Assembly: GCA_026392455.1 (NCBI GenBank)
Contig: JAPLCB010000004.1
Span: 186,001-250,000, forward strand
Direction: 5' to 3'
Source: Propionibacteriales bacterium
GTDB taxonomy: Bacteria; Actinomycetota; Actinomycetes; Propionibacteriales; Nocardioidaceae
DNA length: 64,000 bases
The notes under the pieces were generated by a model, which worked only from the letters and a program-made list of their open reading frames with translations, was not told the DNA's origin and did no database searches. A program made the translations under genes and the position numbers. Of this stretch, positions 24,987 through 34,935 are shown in pieces (within the stretch, counting starts at the first letter, position 1; the number at the start of each line of letters is the position of its first letter).

Positions 24987-25961
24987 TCAGGCTCCCAGCG
25001 ATGCGTGGTACTGCCGGGACCTCCACGCCGACTCGACCATGTCCCGCAGGTCGTGACGCATCTGCCAGTCCAGGTCGCGGGCCGCCAGGGTGCCGTCCGC
25101 GACGATCCGGGCCGGGTCCCCGGGCCGCCGCGGGATGATCTCGGGGTCGAAGGCGATCCCGCTCACCTCACGGACGGCGTTCATGATCTCGGCCACCGAG
25201 GACCCCGCGCCGCTGCCCAGGTTGTAGACGCGCTCCAGCGGCTCGCCGTTCTCCAGGTGCCGAGCAGCGACCGCGTGCGCCGCGGCCAGGTCGGCGACGT
25301 GGACGTAGTCGCGGACGCAGGTCCCGTCTGGGGTCGGGTAGTCGTCGCCGTAGATCTTCGGGGTCCGTCCTTCGAGGAGAGCGTTGAAGATCAGCGGGAA
25401 CAGGTTGTGCTGGCTGTCGTCGAAGAGGTCGTCGGCCCCGGAGCCGACGACGTTGAAGTAGCGCAGGGACGTGTGCTTGAGGCCGGTCGCGACCTCCTGG
25501 TCGCGGATCAGCCACTCACCGATCAGCTTGGTCTCGCCGTACGGCGACTCCGGTACGGTCGGCAGGGCCTCGGTGACCAGGTCGACGTCGGTGGTCCCGT
25601 AGCAGGCGGCGCTGGACGAGAAGACCATCTTGTCGGCCCCGGCCTGCGCCATCGCGTCCAGGACGCTGACGGTCCCGGTGACGTTCTGGGTGTACGCCAC
25701 CAGCGGGACGTCGACCGAGACGCCGGCCGCCTTGAAGCCGGCCAGGTGGATCACCCCGTGGACGTCGTGCTCACGCATGATCCGCACCAGCAGCTCGGTG
25801 TCCAGGATGTTGCCTTCGTAGAACGGCACCTCGTCCTGGACGAACCGGCGGTGGCCGGTGTCCAGGTTGTCGATCACCACCGCGGGAACGGAGACGTCGC
25901 CCAGCGCACGTACGACGTGCGATCCGATGTACCCGGCGCCGCCGGTGACCAGCCAAGACAT
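24987..25961 (-). CDS. galE: UDP-glucose 4-epimerase
   Basis: GalE interconverts UDP-glucose and UDP-galactose using bound NAD. The 324-residue protein has the N-terminal GGAGYIGSH, the catalytic SSSAACYG and YGETK (YxxxK), LRYFNVVGS, DYVHVADLAAAH and RRPGDPA, all typical of the family. It would supply UDP-galactose to the surface-glycan genes at 14-20 kb and to general metabolism. Its ATG is five bases after the stop of the racemase gene, so it may be the last gene of the DUF1611-racemase-galE operon. Confidence 0.93.
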   Translation of the reverse strand: MSWLVTGGAGYIGSHVVRALGDVSVPAVVIDNLDTGHRRFVQDEVPFYEGNILDTELLVRIMREHDVHGVIHLAGFKAAGVSVDVPLVAYTQNVTGTVSVLDAMAQAGADKMVFSSSAACYGTTDVDLVTEALPTVPESPYGETKLIGEWLIRDQEVATGLKHTSLRYFNVVGSGADDLFDDSQHNLFPLIFNALLEGRTPKIYGDDYPTPDGTCVRDYVHVADLAAAHAVAARHLENGEPLERVYNLGSGAGSSVAEIMNAVREVSGIAFDPEIIPRRPGDPARIVADGTLAARDLDWQMRHDLRDMVESAWRSRQYHASLGA

Positions 25962-25965
25962 GGCC

Positions 25966-27072
25966 TCAGCCTAGGACCCGGAGCCTCGGTACGACGGGCC
26001 GACCCACCAGCTCGACCTTGGTGACGAACGGTGACGTCATCGCCCGGACCAGGGCCCCGTAGGCGAGCCCGAAGGTGATCTCGTCGCCCACCCGGACGTC
26101 GTGGTCCCCGACGTCCAGGACCAGGTGGTCGCTGCTCATCCCCAGGATCTCGATGCCGGCCGGCGGTGCCAGTCCGTCGAGGTCGACGTCCTGACGACCC
26201 AGCGCGACGATGGCCTGACGCACCGTCGCCGACCCGCTCCGGCCGGTCCGCGGTGCCGCCGCTCCGAAGGCGGCCTGGGCGCGTTCTCCCCAGGGCTGCG
26301 AGGGTTTCTCGGCGAGCTCGATCACCTCGCCGACCAGCCTGAACACGTCCGTGGCCAGGCCCGGGACCGGGGTGCGGTGCAGCGGCTCGACGCCGAGCAG
26401 GATCGCCTCGCCCAGCCTCAGGTCGTTGACCCTGCCGACCGAGCTGGTGCTCGAAGCCCAGTCCAGGTTGGCCGAGTTTCCTCCGGAGACCACGTCCAGC
26501 CGGATTCCGTGCGTCGCCTCGACGGTCTCGACCAGAGCGCTCAGCACGCCCATGTTCCGGTCGTCGGGCACGACGCCGCTCTGGCAGGCGAGGTTGGTAC
26601 CCAGGCCGACCAGCCGGAGTGCGTGCAGGCTCCCGACGTACCTGACTGCTGCGGCGACGTCGTCGGTGGCGATCCCCTCCCGGAGATCGCCGAGCTCGAC
26701 CATGAGGACCACGTCGTGGGTGCGGCGCTGGGATTTCGCGGCCCGGTCGAGGCCGTGGAGCACCGTCCGCTCGGTGTTGAACGAGACGTGGGCGGTCCCG
26801 ACGACCTGGTCGACCTGGCTGAGCATCGGGGAGCGGATCAGCGTGCGTGACGCCGGCTCCACAAGCTCAGCCAGGCGCGCCAGGTTGGGGACCCGGGAGT
26901 CGCCGAGGCCTCGGGCGCCGCCCCGGAGCATGGCCGCGCCGACCCCGGGCGACCCCAGGACGGCCTTGGTGACACCCGTGACGTCGATACCGCGTGGCGC
27001 CAGCCGGTCGACCAGCGTCCGGGTGTTCTGCTCGACCTTGTCCAGGTCGATCTCGATCCGTGGTGCCGTCAC
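25966..27072 (-). CDS. Alanine/ornithine racemase-family PLP enzyme
   Basis: The 368-residue protein has the N-terminal alanine-racemase-type barrel: IEIDLDKVEQNTRTLVDRL, the PLP-binding Lys 36 in VTGVTKAVLG, and VELGDLREG, with a C-terminal beta domain (GDEITFGLAYGALVRAM). It fits the alanine/ornithine racemase-like group, which acts on basic or other amino acids rather than wall alanine. Its GTG overlaps the stop of the DUF1611 gene (GTGA), so both are made together. Substrate is unknown; a D-amino-acid role is suggested by the partner. Confidence 0.82.
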   Translation of the reverse strand: MTAPRIEIDLDKVEQNTRTLVDRLAPRGIDVTGVTKAVLGSPGVGAAMLRGGARGLGDSRVPNLARLAELVEPASRTLIRSPMLSQVDQVVGTAHVSFNTERTVLHGLDRAAKSQRRTHDVVLMVELGDLREGIATDDVAAAVRYVGSLHALRLVGLGTNLACQSGVVPDDRNMGVLSALVETVEATHGIRLDVVSGGNSANLDWASSTSSVGRVNDLRLGEAILLGVEPLHRTPVPGLATDVFRLVGEVIELAEKPSQPWGERAQAAFGAAAPRTGRSGSATVRQAIVALGRQDVDLDGLAPPAGIEILGMSSDHLVLDVGDHDVRVGDEITFGLAYGALVRAMTSPFVTKVELVGRPVVPRLRVLG

Positions 27073-28229
27073 CGGGGGCGCGAGGCGATCGGCGCGAGCA
27101 CCGGGAAGGCCTCCAGCACCATGGACACCAGCTCGCTGCCCGGCCGGGTCAGCGGGTCGGTCACCGGGAGACCGAGGTCGGCGTGGTGCTCGGCGATCGA
27201 GGTGCTGAGCTCGTCGGCGCTCATCTCCTCGTGGTTGATGGTCACCCCGATGACGCGGGTGTCGGCGAAAGCCTCGATCAGGGCGATCTCGCTGGCAGCG
27301 GTCGGCATCGGCATCATCGGGAAGTCGCCCAGGACCCGGCGGGCCGGCGCGTGCTGCACGATCACGCCGTCAGGACGGCTGCCCCGGAGGATGTGCCCCG
27401 AGCTCAGGTACGCCGGGTGGCTCAGTGCGCCCTGGCCCTCGACCACGATCACGTCGGGAGCCTCGCCCTCGAAGGCACGCACCACCTGGTGCTCGACCTC
27501 GCCGGAGATGAACTGGGGGACCATCGCGTCCAGGGCGGCCCCGTACTTGCCACCCTGGATCAACGTGGTCTGGCCGGTCCCGACCATGACCGCCTTGACG
27601 CCGGCCTCGTTGAGGGCCTGCACCAGGAGGGTCGCGGTGGTCCGCTTGCCGATCGCGCCGTCGGTCCCCAGGATCGCGATCACCGGGCAGGTGACCTCGA
27701 AGATCCGGCCGGAGAAGAGGTGCAGGTCGCGGGTGTCCTTGGGGCGGCGCACGTCGGTGATGGTGACGCCGGCGATCAAGGCGGCGGCCACGAACTCGGC
27801 GTCGTCGTTGAGGAACTCGTGCAGGCCGTTGATGATGTGCATCCCGCGGGCGATGCCGTCGAGAAGGACGACCCGCTGGGAGTCGGAGAGCAGCCCGTCG
27901 GCCGGGGCGACCCCGCAGATCAGGTAGTCCGGGACCCGCCCGGCGTGCGCGATCGACTCGGCCAGCGACGCCAGCACCGGGATCCCGTTCGGGGTCCCGT
28001 CGAGGAACTGCCCGGCATCGACCCCGGCCTGCAGGCTGTCGATGACGCTGAGGATCTGGTACTTCTCCGAGTGCCGGACCAGGCCGTTGGCGGTCTTGCC
28101 GTCCTGCTCGCCGAACTGGGCCTCGCAGTAGACGACAGCGGTGCTGCCCACGGGCAGGGCGAACGGGACCGCCGGGACCTGGTCGGTGGCGGGCACGGCG
28201 AAGGGCGAATTGCTGGGGAGCGTGGGCAT
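27069..28229 (-). CDS. DUF1611 family protein (DgcN-like)
   Basis: The 386-residue protein belongs to DUF1611: an N-terminal domain ending in ICGVAPADGLL and a P-loop domain with GTDGAIGKRT at 188-197 (Walker A-like), VGTGQTTLIQGG, and DVIVVEGQGALSHPAY. DUF1611 proteins of marine proteobacteria (DgcN) have been linked to D-glutamate use beside an enolase-type partner; here the partner is a PLP racemase, so the pathway may differ. The ATG at 28229 is preceded by AGAGGA five bases away, and that site lies in the 3' arm of a hairpin. I infer an amino-acid acyl or phosphoryl transfer role. Confidence 0.8.
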   Translation of the reverse strand: MPTLPSNSPFAVPATDQVPAVPFALPVGSTAVVYCEAQFGEQDGKTANGLVRHSEKYQILSVIDSLQAGVDAGQFLDGTPNGIPVLASLAESIAHAGRVPDYLICGVAPADGLLSDSQRVVLLDGIARGMHIINGLHEFLNDDAEFVAAALIAGVTITDVRRPKDTRDLHLFSGRIFEVTCPVIAILGTDGAIGKRTTATLLVQALNEAGVKAVMVGTGQTTLIQGGKYGAALDAMVPQFISGEVEHQVVRAFEGEAPDVIVVEGQGALSHPAYLSSGHILRGSRPDGVIVQHAPARRVLGDFPMMPMPTAASEIALIEAFADTRVIGVTINHEEMSADELSTSIAEHHADLGLPVTDPLTRPGSELVSMVLEAFPVLAPIASRPR

Positions 28230-28234
28230 GCGGT

Positions 28235-28256
28235 TCCTCTGAGAAGTCCCAGAGGA
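28235..28256 (-). promoter_or_regulatory. Leader hairpin covering the DUF1611 ribosome-binding site
   Basis: On the leftward transcript TCCTCTG and CAGAGGA form a seven-pair stem with an eight-base loop. The 3' arm holds the ribosome-binding site AGAGGA, five bases before the ATG. The stem would lower translation unless opened, for example by a protein, a metabolite or temperature. Confidence 0.55.
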
Positions 28257-28385
28257 GGCGACGGCTAGAGGTCTGCCCTGAGGTGGCGGCAAGAGTGCCG
28301 ACCGACCCAGGGTAACCGGTGACCCATGATTCCTCGGTATCCTGACTCGCCCCTCCGTGACGGCTGGACTGACAAAAAGGACATG

Positions 28386-30872
28386 ATGAGCGAGCGCGAA
28401 GAGCAGGTCGGGTACGACGTCCACGCCACGGAGGCCAAGTGGCTCCCGGTGTGGAACGAGCTCGACCCGTTCCGGGCTGACGACCAGTCGCCCCGGGAGA
28501 AGCGCTACGCGCTCACGATGTTCCCGTACCCCAGCGGCGACCTGCACATGGGTCATGCCGAGGTCACCGCGCTGCACGACGTGCTGGCGCGCTACTGGTG
28601 GCTGCGCGGGTACGAGGTGATGAACCCGATGGGGTGGGACTCGTTCGGGCTGCCGGCGGAGAATGCCGCGATCCGCAACAACGAGCACCCGGCGACGTAC
28701 ACCTACGCGAACATCGAGACCCAGGCCGCGTCGTTCAAGAAGTACGCCGTCTCCTTCGACTGGTCGCGGCGGCTGCACACCTCCGACCCGGAGTACTACC
28801 GCTGGACCCAGTGGCTGTTCCTGAAGTTCCGCGAACGAGGTCTGGCCTACCAGAAGTTCTCCCCGGTCAACTGGTGCCCCAACGACCAGACGGTGCTCGC
28901 CAACGAGCAGGTGGTCGACGGCAAGTGCGAGCGCTGCGGGGCCGAGGTCACCAAGCGCGAGCTGAACCAGTGGTACTTCCGTATCACCCAGTACGCCCAG
29001 GAGCTGCTCGACGACCTCGACGTGCTGGCGCCGACCTGGCCCGATCGGGTCGTCACCGCCCAGCGGAACTGGATCGGTCGCTCCGAGGGGGCCCACGTCG
29101 ACTTCGTGGTCGAGGGCCGCGCCGAACCGTTGACCGTCTTCACCACCCGGCCCGACACGATCTTCGGGACCACCTTCATGGTCGTCGCGGTCGACGCGGC
29201 ACTGGCCGAGGAGCTGGTCACCCCGGAGCAGCGCCCGGCCTTCGAGGCGTACCGCGAGGAGATCCGAGCAGCGTCCGACATCGAGCGGCTGGCCAGCGAC
29301 CGACCCAAGACCGGCGTGGACCTCGGCATCACCGCGACCAACCCGGTCACCGGTGAGTCCATCCCGGTCTGGGCAACCGACTACGTGCTGGCCGACTACG
29401 GCACCGGCATCGTGATGGGCGTCCCGGGTGGCGACCAGCGCGACTGGGAGTTCGCGACGAAGTTCGGCCTGCCGATCGTTCGGACCACCCAGCCGCCGTC
29501 CGACTGGGACGGCGAGGCGTACGCCGGTGAGGGCGCCACCATCAACTCGCCCGCGGCCGGCGCCGCCTCGGCGCTGGACATCAACGGCCTCGGGGTCGCC
29601 GAGGCCAAGAGCGCGACCATCGCGTTCCTGGACCGGGCGGGCACCGGACGGGGGACCGTCAACTTCCGGCTGCGCGACTGGTTGCTGAGCCGCCAGCGCT
29701 ACTGGGGCGTCCCGATCCCGATCATCCACTGCCCCACGTGCGGCGAGGTCCCGGTGCCCTACGACCAGCTCCCGCTGGAGCTGCCGGAGCTGCGCGGCGC
29801 CGACCTGAAGCCCAAGGGCACCTCGCCCCTGGCCGCGGCCACCGACTGGGTCAACGTCGACTGCCCCCAGTGCGGCACGGCCGCCAAGCGGGACAGCGAC
29901 ACGATGGACACGTTCGTGGACTCGTCCTGGTACTTCCTGCGCTACTGCTCCCCGAACGACGACACCCAGGCGTTCGACCCGGCGCTGGTCAACGCCTGGA
30001 TGCCCGCTGACCTGTACGTCGGCGGCGTCGAGCACGCGGTCCTGCACCTGCTGTACGCCCGGTTCTTCACCAAGGTGCTGGCGGACATGGGCCTGCTGGA
30101 CTTCCGGGAGCCGTTCGCCGGCCAGCTGAACCAGGGCTTCGTGATTAACCGCGGCAAGAAGATGAGCAAGTCGCTCGGCAACGGCGTCAACCTGGGCGAC
30201 CAGCTCGCCGAGTTCGGCGTCGACGCGGTCCGGCTGACGCTGGTGTTCGCCGGCCCGCCCGAGGACGACATCGACTGGGCGGAGATGTCGCCGGGCGGAT
30301 CGCTCCGCTTCCTGCAGCGCGCCTGGCGGTTGTCCGGTGACGTCACCTCGGCACCCGGTACGCCGTTCGCCCCGGAGGGCGGCGACCTGGCGCTGCGCAA
30401 GCTGACCGCACGTACCCTCCACGACGCCGCCGAGCTGGTCGAGTCGTTCCGCTACAACGTGATGGTCGCCCGGGTGATGGAGCTGGTGAACGCCACGCGC
30501 AAGGCGATCGACTCCGGCGTCGGCCCGGCCGACCCGGCCGTGCGGGAGGCGACCGAGGTCGTCGCGATGCTGCTGTCGATGGTCGCCCCGTACACGGCGG
30601 AGGAGATGTGGGAGCGCCTCGGTCACCCGCCGACGGTGGCCCGGGCCTCGTGGCCGGACGTCGATCCGGCTCTGCTCGTCGAGGACGCGGTCACTGCGGT
30701 GGTCCAGATCCAGGGCAAGGTCCGCGCTCGGCTGGAGGTCTCCCCGGACATCTCCGAGGCAGACCTGGAGGCACTGGCCCTGGCCGACGAGAACGTGCTC
30801 AAGGCCCTGGACGGTGCGGCCGTGCGCAAGGTGATCGTCCGGGCTCCCAAGCTCGTCAACATCGTGGTCTGA
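28386..30872 (+). CDS. leuS: Leucyl-tRNA synthetase
   Basis: LeuS charges tRNA-Leu with leucine. The 828-residue protein is of bacterial type: [12 protein letters not shown] (HIGH site), the CP1 editing domain with [14 protein letters not shown] and [12 protein letters not shown], a zinc-type [15 protein letters not shown] insertion, and KKMSKSLGN (KMSKS). I chose ATG 28386 because AAGGA is four to five bases upstream; ATG 28383 is too close, and ATG 28326 would add 20 non-family residues. It is divergent from the DUF1611 operon. No T-box leader is visible in the short space upstream. Confidence 0.96.
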   Translation: MSEREEQVGYDVHATEAKWLPVWNELDPFRADDQSPREKRYALTMFPYPSGDLHMGHAEVTALHDVLARYWWLRGYEVMNPMGWDSFGLPAENAAIRNNEHPATYTYANIETQAASFKKYAVSFDWSRRLHTSDPEYYRWTQWLFLKFRERGLAYQKFSPVNWCPNDQTVLANEQVVDGKCERCGAEVTKRELNQWYFRITQYAQELLDDLDVLAPTWPDRVVTAQRNWIGRSEGAHVDFVVEGRAEPLTVFTTRPDTIFGTTFMVVAVDAALAEELVTPEQRPAFEAYREEIRAASDIERLASDRPKTGVDLGITATNPVTGESIPVWATDYVLADYGTGIVMGVPGGDQRDWEFATKFGLPIVRTTQPPSDWDGEAYAGEGATINSPAAGAASALDINGLGVAEAKSATIAFLDRAGTGRGTVNFRLRDWLLSRQRYWGVPIPIIHCPTCGEVPVPYDQLPLELPELRGADLKPKGTSPLAAATDWVNVDCPQCGTAAKRDSDTMDTFVDSSWYFLRYCSPNDDTQAFDPALVNAWMPADLYVGGVEHAVLHLLYARFFTKVLADMGLLDFREPFAGQLNQGFVINRGKKMSKSLGNGVNLGDQLAEFGVDAVRLTLVFAGPPEDDIDWAEMSPGGSLRFLQRAWRLSGDVTSAPGTPFAPEGGDLALRKLTARTLHDAAELVESFRYNVMVARVMELVNATRKAIDSGVGPADPAVREATEVVAMLLSMVAPYTAEEMWERLGHPPTVARASWPDVDPALLVEDAVTAVVQIQGKVRARLEVSPDISEADLEALALADENVLKALDGAAVRKVIVRAPKLVNIVV

Positions 30873-30890
30873 CCCGACTAGGCTGCCGCC

Positions 30891-31763
30891 ATGACCGTCC
30901 GGCTCGTCACCGACTCGACCGCGTCGCTCACCGCCGAGGCGGCAGCCGCGCGGGCGATCACGGTCGTCCCGCTGCAGGTCGTCATCGGCGCAGCGTCGTA
31001 CGACGAGGGTGTCGAGGGCGGGGTGACGCCGGCGATGCTCGCGGAGGCGCTCCGAGCCTGGACACCGGTCAGCACGTCGCGGCCGAACCCGGACGAGATG
31101 CTGGAGGTCTACGAGAAGCTGGCTGCTGAGGGGGCCACCGAGATCGTGTCGATCCACCTCTCGGCCGACCTCAGCGGCACCTTCGAGTCCGCCCAGCTTG
31201 CCGCCCGACGATCACCGGTCCCGGTGCACGCGGTCGACAGTCGCCAGGTCGGAATGGCCATCGGGTTCGCCGTGAACGCGGCGGCCGACGTGCGTGATGC
31301 CGGCGGGTCCGCCGCCGAGATGGTGGCGGCCGCGCGCGATCGCGCCGCGTCGTCGACCTCGTTGTTCTACGTCGACACCCTGGAGTACCTGCGCCGGGGC
31401 GGACGGATGGGCGCGGCCGCTGCTCTGCTCGGGTCGGCCCTCGCGGTCAAACCGATCCTCAGGGTCGAGGACGGCCGGGTCGGACCGTTCGAGCGGGTGC
31501 GTACCTCGGCCAAGGCGCTGAGCAGGTTGGAGGAGCTCGCCGTCGAGGCTGCCGGTGAGGCCGAGGTCGAGGTCGCCGTCGCGCACCTGGAGAGTCCGGC
31601 ACGCGCAGCGACCCTGGCCGAGAAGCTGGGTACCCGGTTGGCGGCCGGGCTCGGTGACCGCGAGGTCTCGGTCGGCGAGATCGGCGCGGTGCTCGGAGCG
31701 CACGTCGGTCCCGGCATGGTCGCGGTCTGCGTCGCCCGCCGCTCCACCCACACCTCGACCTAA
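30891..31763 (+). CDS. DegV family lipid-binding protein
   Basis: The 290-residue protein has the DegV pattern: VTDSTASLT at the N-terminus, STSRPNPDEMLEVYEKL, SIHLSADLSGTFESAQLAA, VDSRQVGMAIGF and YLRRGGRMGAAAALLGSALAVKPIL. DegV proteins bind fatty acids; in Gram-positive bacteria relatives (FakB) deliver them to the kinase FakA. No FakA gene is in the window. It follows leuS by 18 bases and precedes comEA by about 70; in actinobacteria it often stands in this place. Confidence 0.93.
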   Translation: MTVRLVTDSTASLTAEAAAARAITVVPLQVVIGAASYDEGVEGGVTPAMLAEALRAWTPVSTSRPNPDEMLEVYEKLAAEGATEIVSIHLSADLSGTFESAQLAARRSPVPVHAVDSRQVGMAIGFAVNAAADVRDAGGSAAEMVAAARDRAASSTSLFYVDTLEYLRRGGRMGAAAALLGSALAVKPILRVEDGRVGPFERVRTSAKALSRLEELAVEAAGEAEVEVAVAHLESPARAATLAEKLGTRLAAGLGDREVSVGEIGAVLGAHVGPGMVAVCVARRSTHTST

Positions 31764-31831
31764 CGGGGCCGGTCTCCACAGCCCCGCTGCGGTCCCGGCA
31801 CCGGCCCGGGTGTGTTCCTTAGCGTCGCGGG

Positions 31832-32599
31832 ATGCGCCGTGACTCTGCTGAAGCTGCCGCCGCCGTCCGTGAACGAATCGCCCAGCTGGGCCGGGACCTG
31901 GGACGGGCTGCACGGGTGGACCCGCCCGATCAGGAACCGACGGCGACCCTGGTCCCTCGCCCCGGGAGGCACGCGCTTCCCGACCTCCGGTCCCGCTTCT
32001 CCTGGACCCCGGCTCACCTGGGGGTCGTCGCCGTGCTGGTCGCTGCGGCTCTCTGCCTGCTCGCCTGGTCGGTGCTGCACCGGGCTCCGCAGGAGATCAG
32101 CGCACCGGTGCCGGGCCCGGCCGCCAACGGAGCTCCGTTGCTGGTCTCGGCGACGCCGACGACGTCCGCGGACCGGTCGGTGGTCATCGACGTCGCCGGG
32201 AAGGTCCGACGCCCCGGTGTGGCCACCTTGCCCGGTGGCTCCCGGGTGATCGACGCGCTGCGTCGTGCGGGGGGAGCGCGTCGCGGGGTCGACCTCAGCA
32301 CCCTGAACCTGGCCCGTCCCCTGGTCGACGGCGAGCAGATCCTGGTGGGGGTGTCGGGAGCGACGGGCAGGTCGGCGAACGCCGCTGGTCCGGCGCCCGC
32401 GGACGGTACCCTGGTGAACCTGAACGCCGCGTCGGCCGAGCAGCTGGAAGGTCTGCCGGGGGTCGGCCCGGTGACGGCCGCGAAGATCGTCGAGTGGCGG
32501 ACCGGGCACGGTGCGTTCACCGCGGTCGACGAGCTCCTCGACGTGGACGGGATCGGCACCAAGACCTTGGCTGAGCTGGCGCCGCACGTCACCTTGTGA
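31832..32599 (+). CDS. comEA: ComEA-like DNA-binding competence protein
   Basis: The 255-residue protein has a cytoplasmic N-terminal stretch of about 58 residues, one membrane helix (about 62-82), a SLBB domain (VVIDVAGKVRRPGVATLPGGSRVIDALRRAGG) and a C-terminal helix-hairpin-helix domain (VNLNAASAEQLEGLPGVGPVTAAKIVEWR; DGIGTKTLAELAPHV). ComEA binds DNA outside the membrane during uptake. Its stop overlaps the comEC start (GTGA). The long basic N-terminal part is usual in actinobacterial homologues. Whether the organism is naturally competent cannot be told from this pair alone. Confidence 0.92.
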   Translation: MRRDSAEAAAAVRERIAQLGRDLGRAARVDPPDQEPTATLVPRPGRHALPDLRSRFSWTPAHLGVVAVLVAAALCLLAWSVLHRAPQEISAPVPGPAANGAPLLVSATPTTSADRSVVIDVAGKVRRPGVATLPGGSRVIDALRRAGGARRGVDLSTLNLARPLVDGEQILVGVSGATGRSANAAGPAPADGTLVNLNAASAEQLEGLPGVGPVTAAKIVEWRTGHGAFTAVDELLDVDGIGTKTLAELAPHVTL

Positions 32600-34923
32600 T
32601 CGACCAGCAGGTCCCGTCAGGACTCCGGGCCGCTGACCTTCGTGCGTTGGCCCTGGCCAGCTGTGCCTGGGCAGCCGCGCTGGCGTCGTGGTCAGGAGCG
32701 GGGCAGCTGGTCCTGCTGGTGGCCGTTGCTGGCGCGGCCGGGACGTCCTGGGGCTGCTGGCGCGGCGGCCGCTGGCTGCCGGGGGCGGCGGTGGTCCTGG
32801 TCCTGGTCGGCGGGTGCATCTCGGTGGCTCTCGCTCGGGCCGCGACGCAGGAGAGCCCGGTCCACCGGCTGGCCGCGACCAGCGCGTCGGTGACGGCAGT
32901 CGTCCGGCTGGCCTCGGACCCGGTGCTGCGCACCAACCGGTTCGGGAGCAGGACCACGGCCGAGGCCGCCGTCCTCGACGTCCGGGCGCCGAGCCTGCAC
33001 CTGCAGCTGGACGTTCCGGTGCTGCTGGTCCTCGGCGAGGACGCTGCCGCGGTGCGCCGGGGAACGGTGCTGCGGGTCCGCGGCACCCTGCGGCCCTCGG
33101 ACCGGCCGGAGCGGGCTGCAGTGCTGCAGGCCCGGACCGCCGCCCAGGTTCTGGCGCCACCGTCGGGCCTGACCGCCGTCGGCAACCGGGTCCGCCGTGC
33201 TGTCCGGGAGGCGGTTGCCGACCAGCCGCCGGGTCCACGCGCCCTGGTGCCGGCCCTGGTGGACGGCCAGGACGGTGACCTGCCGACGCACGTGGTCGAC
33301 GACTTCCGGACCACCGGGATGACTCACCTGCTCGCGGTCAGCGGGACGAACCTGACCCTGATGGTCGGCTTCCTGCTGGTCCTGGCGCGCTGGATCGGCG
33401 TCCGCGGGTACGCCCTGGTCGGGGTCGGTCTGGTCGGCGTCGCCGGCTTCCTGGTCCTGGCCGGGAGCGAGCCGAGCGTGCTCCGGGCCGCAGCGATGGG
33501 GGTCGTCGCCCTGGTCGGGCTGTCCGCCGGCGGCCGTCAGCGCGGCCTGCGGGCCCTGGGGATCGGCGTGCTGCTGCTGGTCCTGGCAGCACCGGGACTC
33601 GCACGTTCGGTCGGGTTCGCCCTCTCGGTCGTCGCCACCGCGGCGATCCTGCTGCTGGTTCCGCGCTGGCGGGCCGCTCTGGCCCGGTGGCTGCCGCGCT
33701 GGCTGGCCGAAGCGATCGCCGTGCCCCTGGCGGCGCAGCTCGCGTGCACGCCGTTGGTGGCAGCGATCTCGGGTCAGGTCAGTCTGGTCGCTGTCGGAGC
33801 GAACCTCCTGGCGGCACCGCTGGTCGCCCCGGCGACCGTTCTCGGGCTGCTCGGTGGGCTGGTCGCCCTGGTCCAGGTGCCGGCCGCCCAGGTGGTGGCG
33901 GCGCCGGCCGGGTGGGCGGCCCAGGGGTTGATCGCGATCGCCGAACGCGGAGCCGCGTTGCCGGTACCGGCGCTCGCCTGGTCGGGCAGCCCGACGGCGA
34001 TCGGTGTCCTGTCGGCGGCCGCCCTGGTCGGCGCCGCTGGGCTGCACCGGCTCCTGGCGCGCCGCGGCTCCAGCCTGCTGGCGGTCCTCGTCATGGTGGC
34101 AGCGGTGCTGGTGCCGCTCCCGACGCCGGGGTGGCCACCGCCGGGCTGGGTCGCGGTGATCTGCTCGGTCGGTCAGGGCGACGGGATCGTGCTGCGGGTC
34201 TCCGAGCGCGCGGCGGTGGTCGTCGACGCCGGACCAGAACCAGACCTGATCGACGGGTGCCTGAGGAGGTTGGGCATCCGCACGGTGCCGGTGGTCGTGC
34301 TGACCCACTTCCATGCCGATCACGTGGACGGACTGCCCGGGGTGCTGCGGGGGCGGCGGGTCGGGGAGATCGTCACCACCTCGTTGGCCGACCCGGTCGG
34401 CGGTGCGGCCCAGGTGCAGCGGATCGCCGGCCGCGCCGGGATCGGTGGCCGGGCGCTGAGGGCGGGGGAGGTGACCACCCTGGGGGCCTTGCGCTGGCAG
34501 GTTCTGGCGCCGTCGGCGACGACGTACCCGGACTCGGAATCACCCCCGAACGACGCGAGCGTGGTGCTGCTGGTCGAGGTGGCCGGGGTGCGCCTCCTGC
34601 TGTCGGGTGACCAGGAACGTCCGTCCCAGGCCGAGCTGCACCAGCAGTACCCCGGGCTGCGGGCGGACGTGCTGAAGGTGGCCCACCACGGCAGCAGCAA
34701 GCAGGACGAGGATCTCGTCCGGAGCCTCGGGGCGCGGGTGGCGCTGATCTCGGTCGGGGCCGGCAACGACTACGGCCACCCTGCGGTCGCGACCCTGGAC
34801 CTCCTGCGGGGTGCGGGCCTCCAGGTCCACCGGACCGACGTGGAGGGTGATCTCGCGGTCACCGTGAGCAGGTCGGGGGCCCTGGCCACGGTGGTCCGTC
34901 CGTCGGGTGTCCGGCCTCCGTGA
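32596..34923 (+). CDS. comEC: ComEC/Rec2 DNA channel protein
   Basis: The 775-residue protein is the membrane channel of DNA uptake. It has an N-terminal helical part, the competence domain with HLLAVSGTNLTLM and LRAAAMGVVALVGL, many membrane helices, and a C-terminal metallo-beta-lactamase domain with THFHADHVDGLPG (HxHxDH), SGDQE and KVAHHGSSKQDE. The C-terminal domain likely degrades the non-entering strand. It is coupled to comEA and followed 12 bases later by holA, the standard comEA-comEC-holA order. Length is normal. Confidence 0.94.
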   Translation: MIDQQVPSGLRAADLRALALASCAWAAALASWSGAGQLVLLVAVAGAAGTSWGCWRGGRWLPGAAVVLVLVGGCISVALARAATQESPVHRLAATSASVTAVVRLASDPVLRTNRFGSRTTAEAAVLDVRAPSLHLQLDVPVLLVLGEDAAAVRRGTVLRVRGTLRPSDRPERAAVLQARTAAQVLAPPSGLTAVGNRVRRAVREAVADQPPGPRALVPALVDGQDGDLPTHVVDDFRTTGMTHLLAVSGTNLTLMVGFLLVLARWIGVRGYALVGVGLVGVAGFLVLAGSEPSVLRAAAMGVVALVGLSAGGRQRGLRALGIGVLLLVLAAPGLARSVGFALSVVATAAILLLVPRWRAALARWLPRWLAEAIAVPLAAQLACTPLVAAISGQVSLVAVGANLLAAPLVAPATVLGLLGGLVALVQVPAAQVVAAPAGWAAQGLIAIAERGAALPVPALAWSGSPTAIGVLSAAALVGAAGLHRLLARRGSSLLAVLVMVAAVLVPLPTPGWPPPGWVAVICSVGQGDGIVLRVSERAAVVVDAGPEPDLIDGCLRRLGIRTVPVVVLTHFHADHVDGLPGVLRGRRVGEIVTTSLADPVGGAAQVQRIAGRAGIGGRALRAGEVTTLGALRWQVLAPSATTYPDSESPPNDASVVLLVEVAGVRLLLSGDQERPSQAELHQQYPGLRADVLKVAHHGSSKQDEDLVRSLGARVALISVGAGNDYGHPAVATLDLLRGAGLQVHRTDVEGDLAVTVSRSGALATVVRPSGVRPP

Positions 34924-34935
34924 GAGGCTGCGGTC

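Noticed and set aside
28230-28385. T-box leader for leuS
   Set aside because: The space is short and I see no T-box sequence or specifier stem.
27069-31157. 1362-residue leftward frame over DUF1611 and leuS
   Set aside because: Only its last 386 residues match a family; the rest is the shadow of leuS on the other strand.
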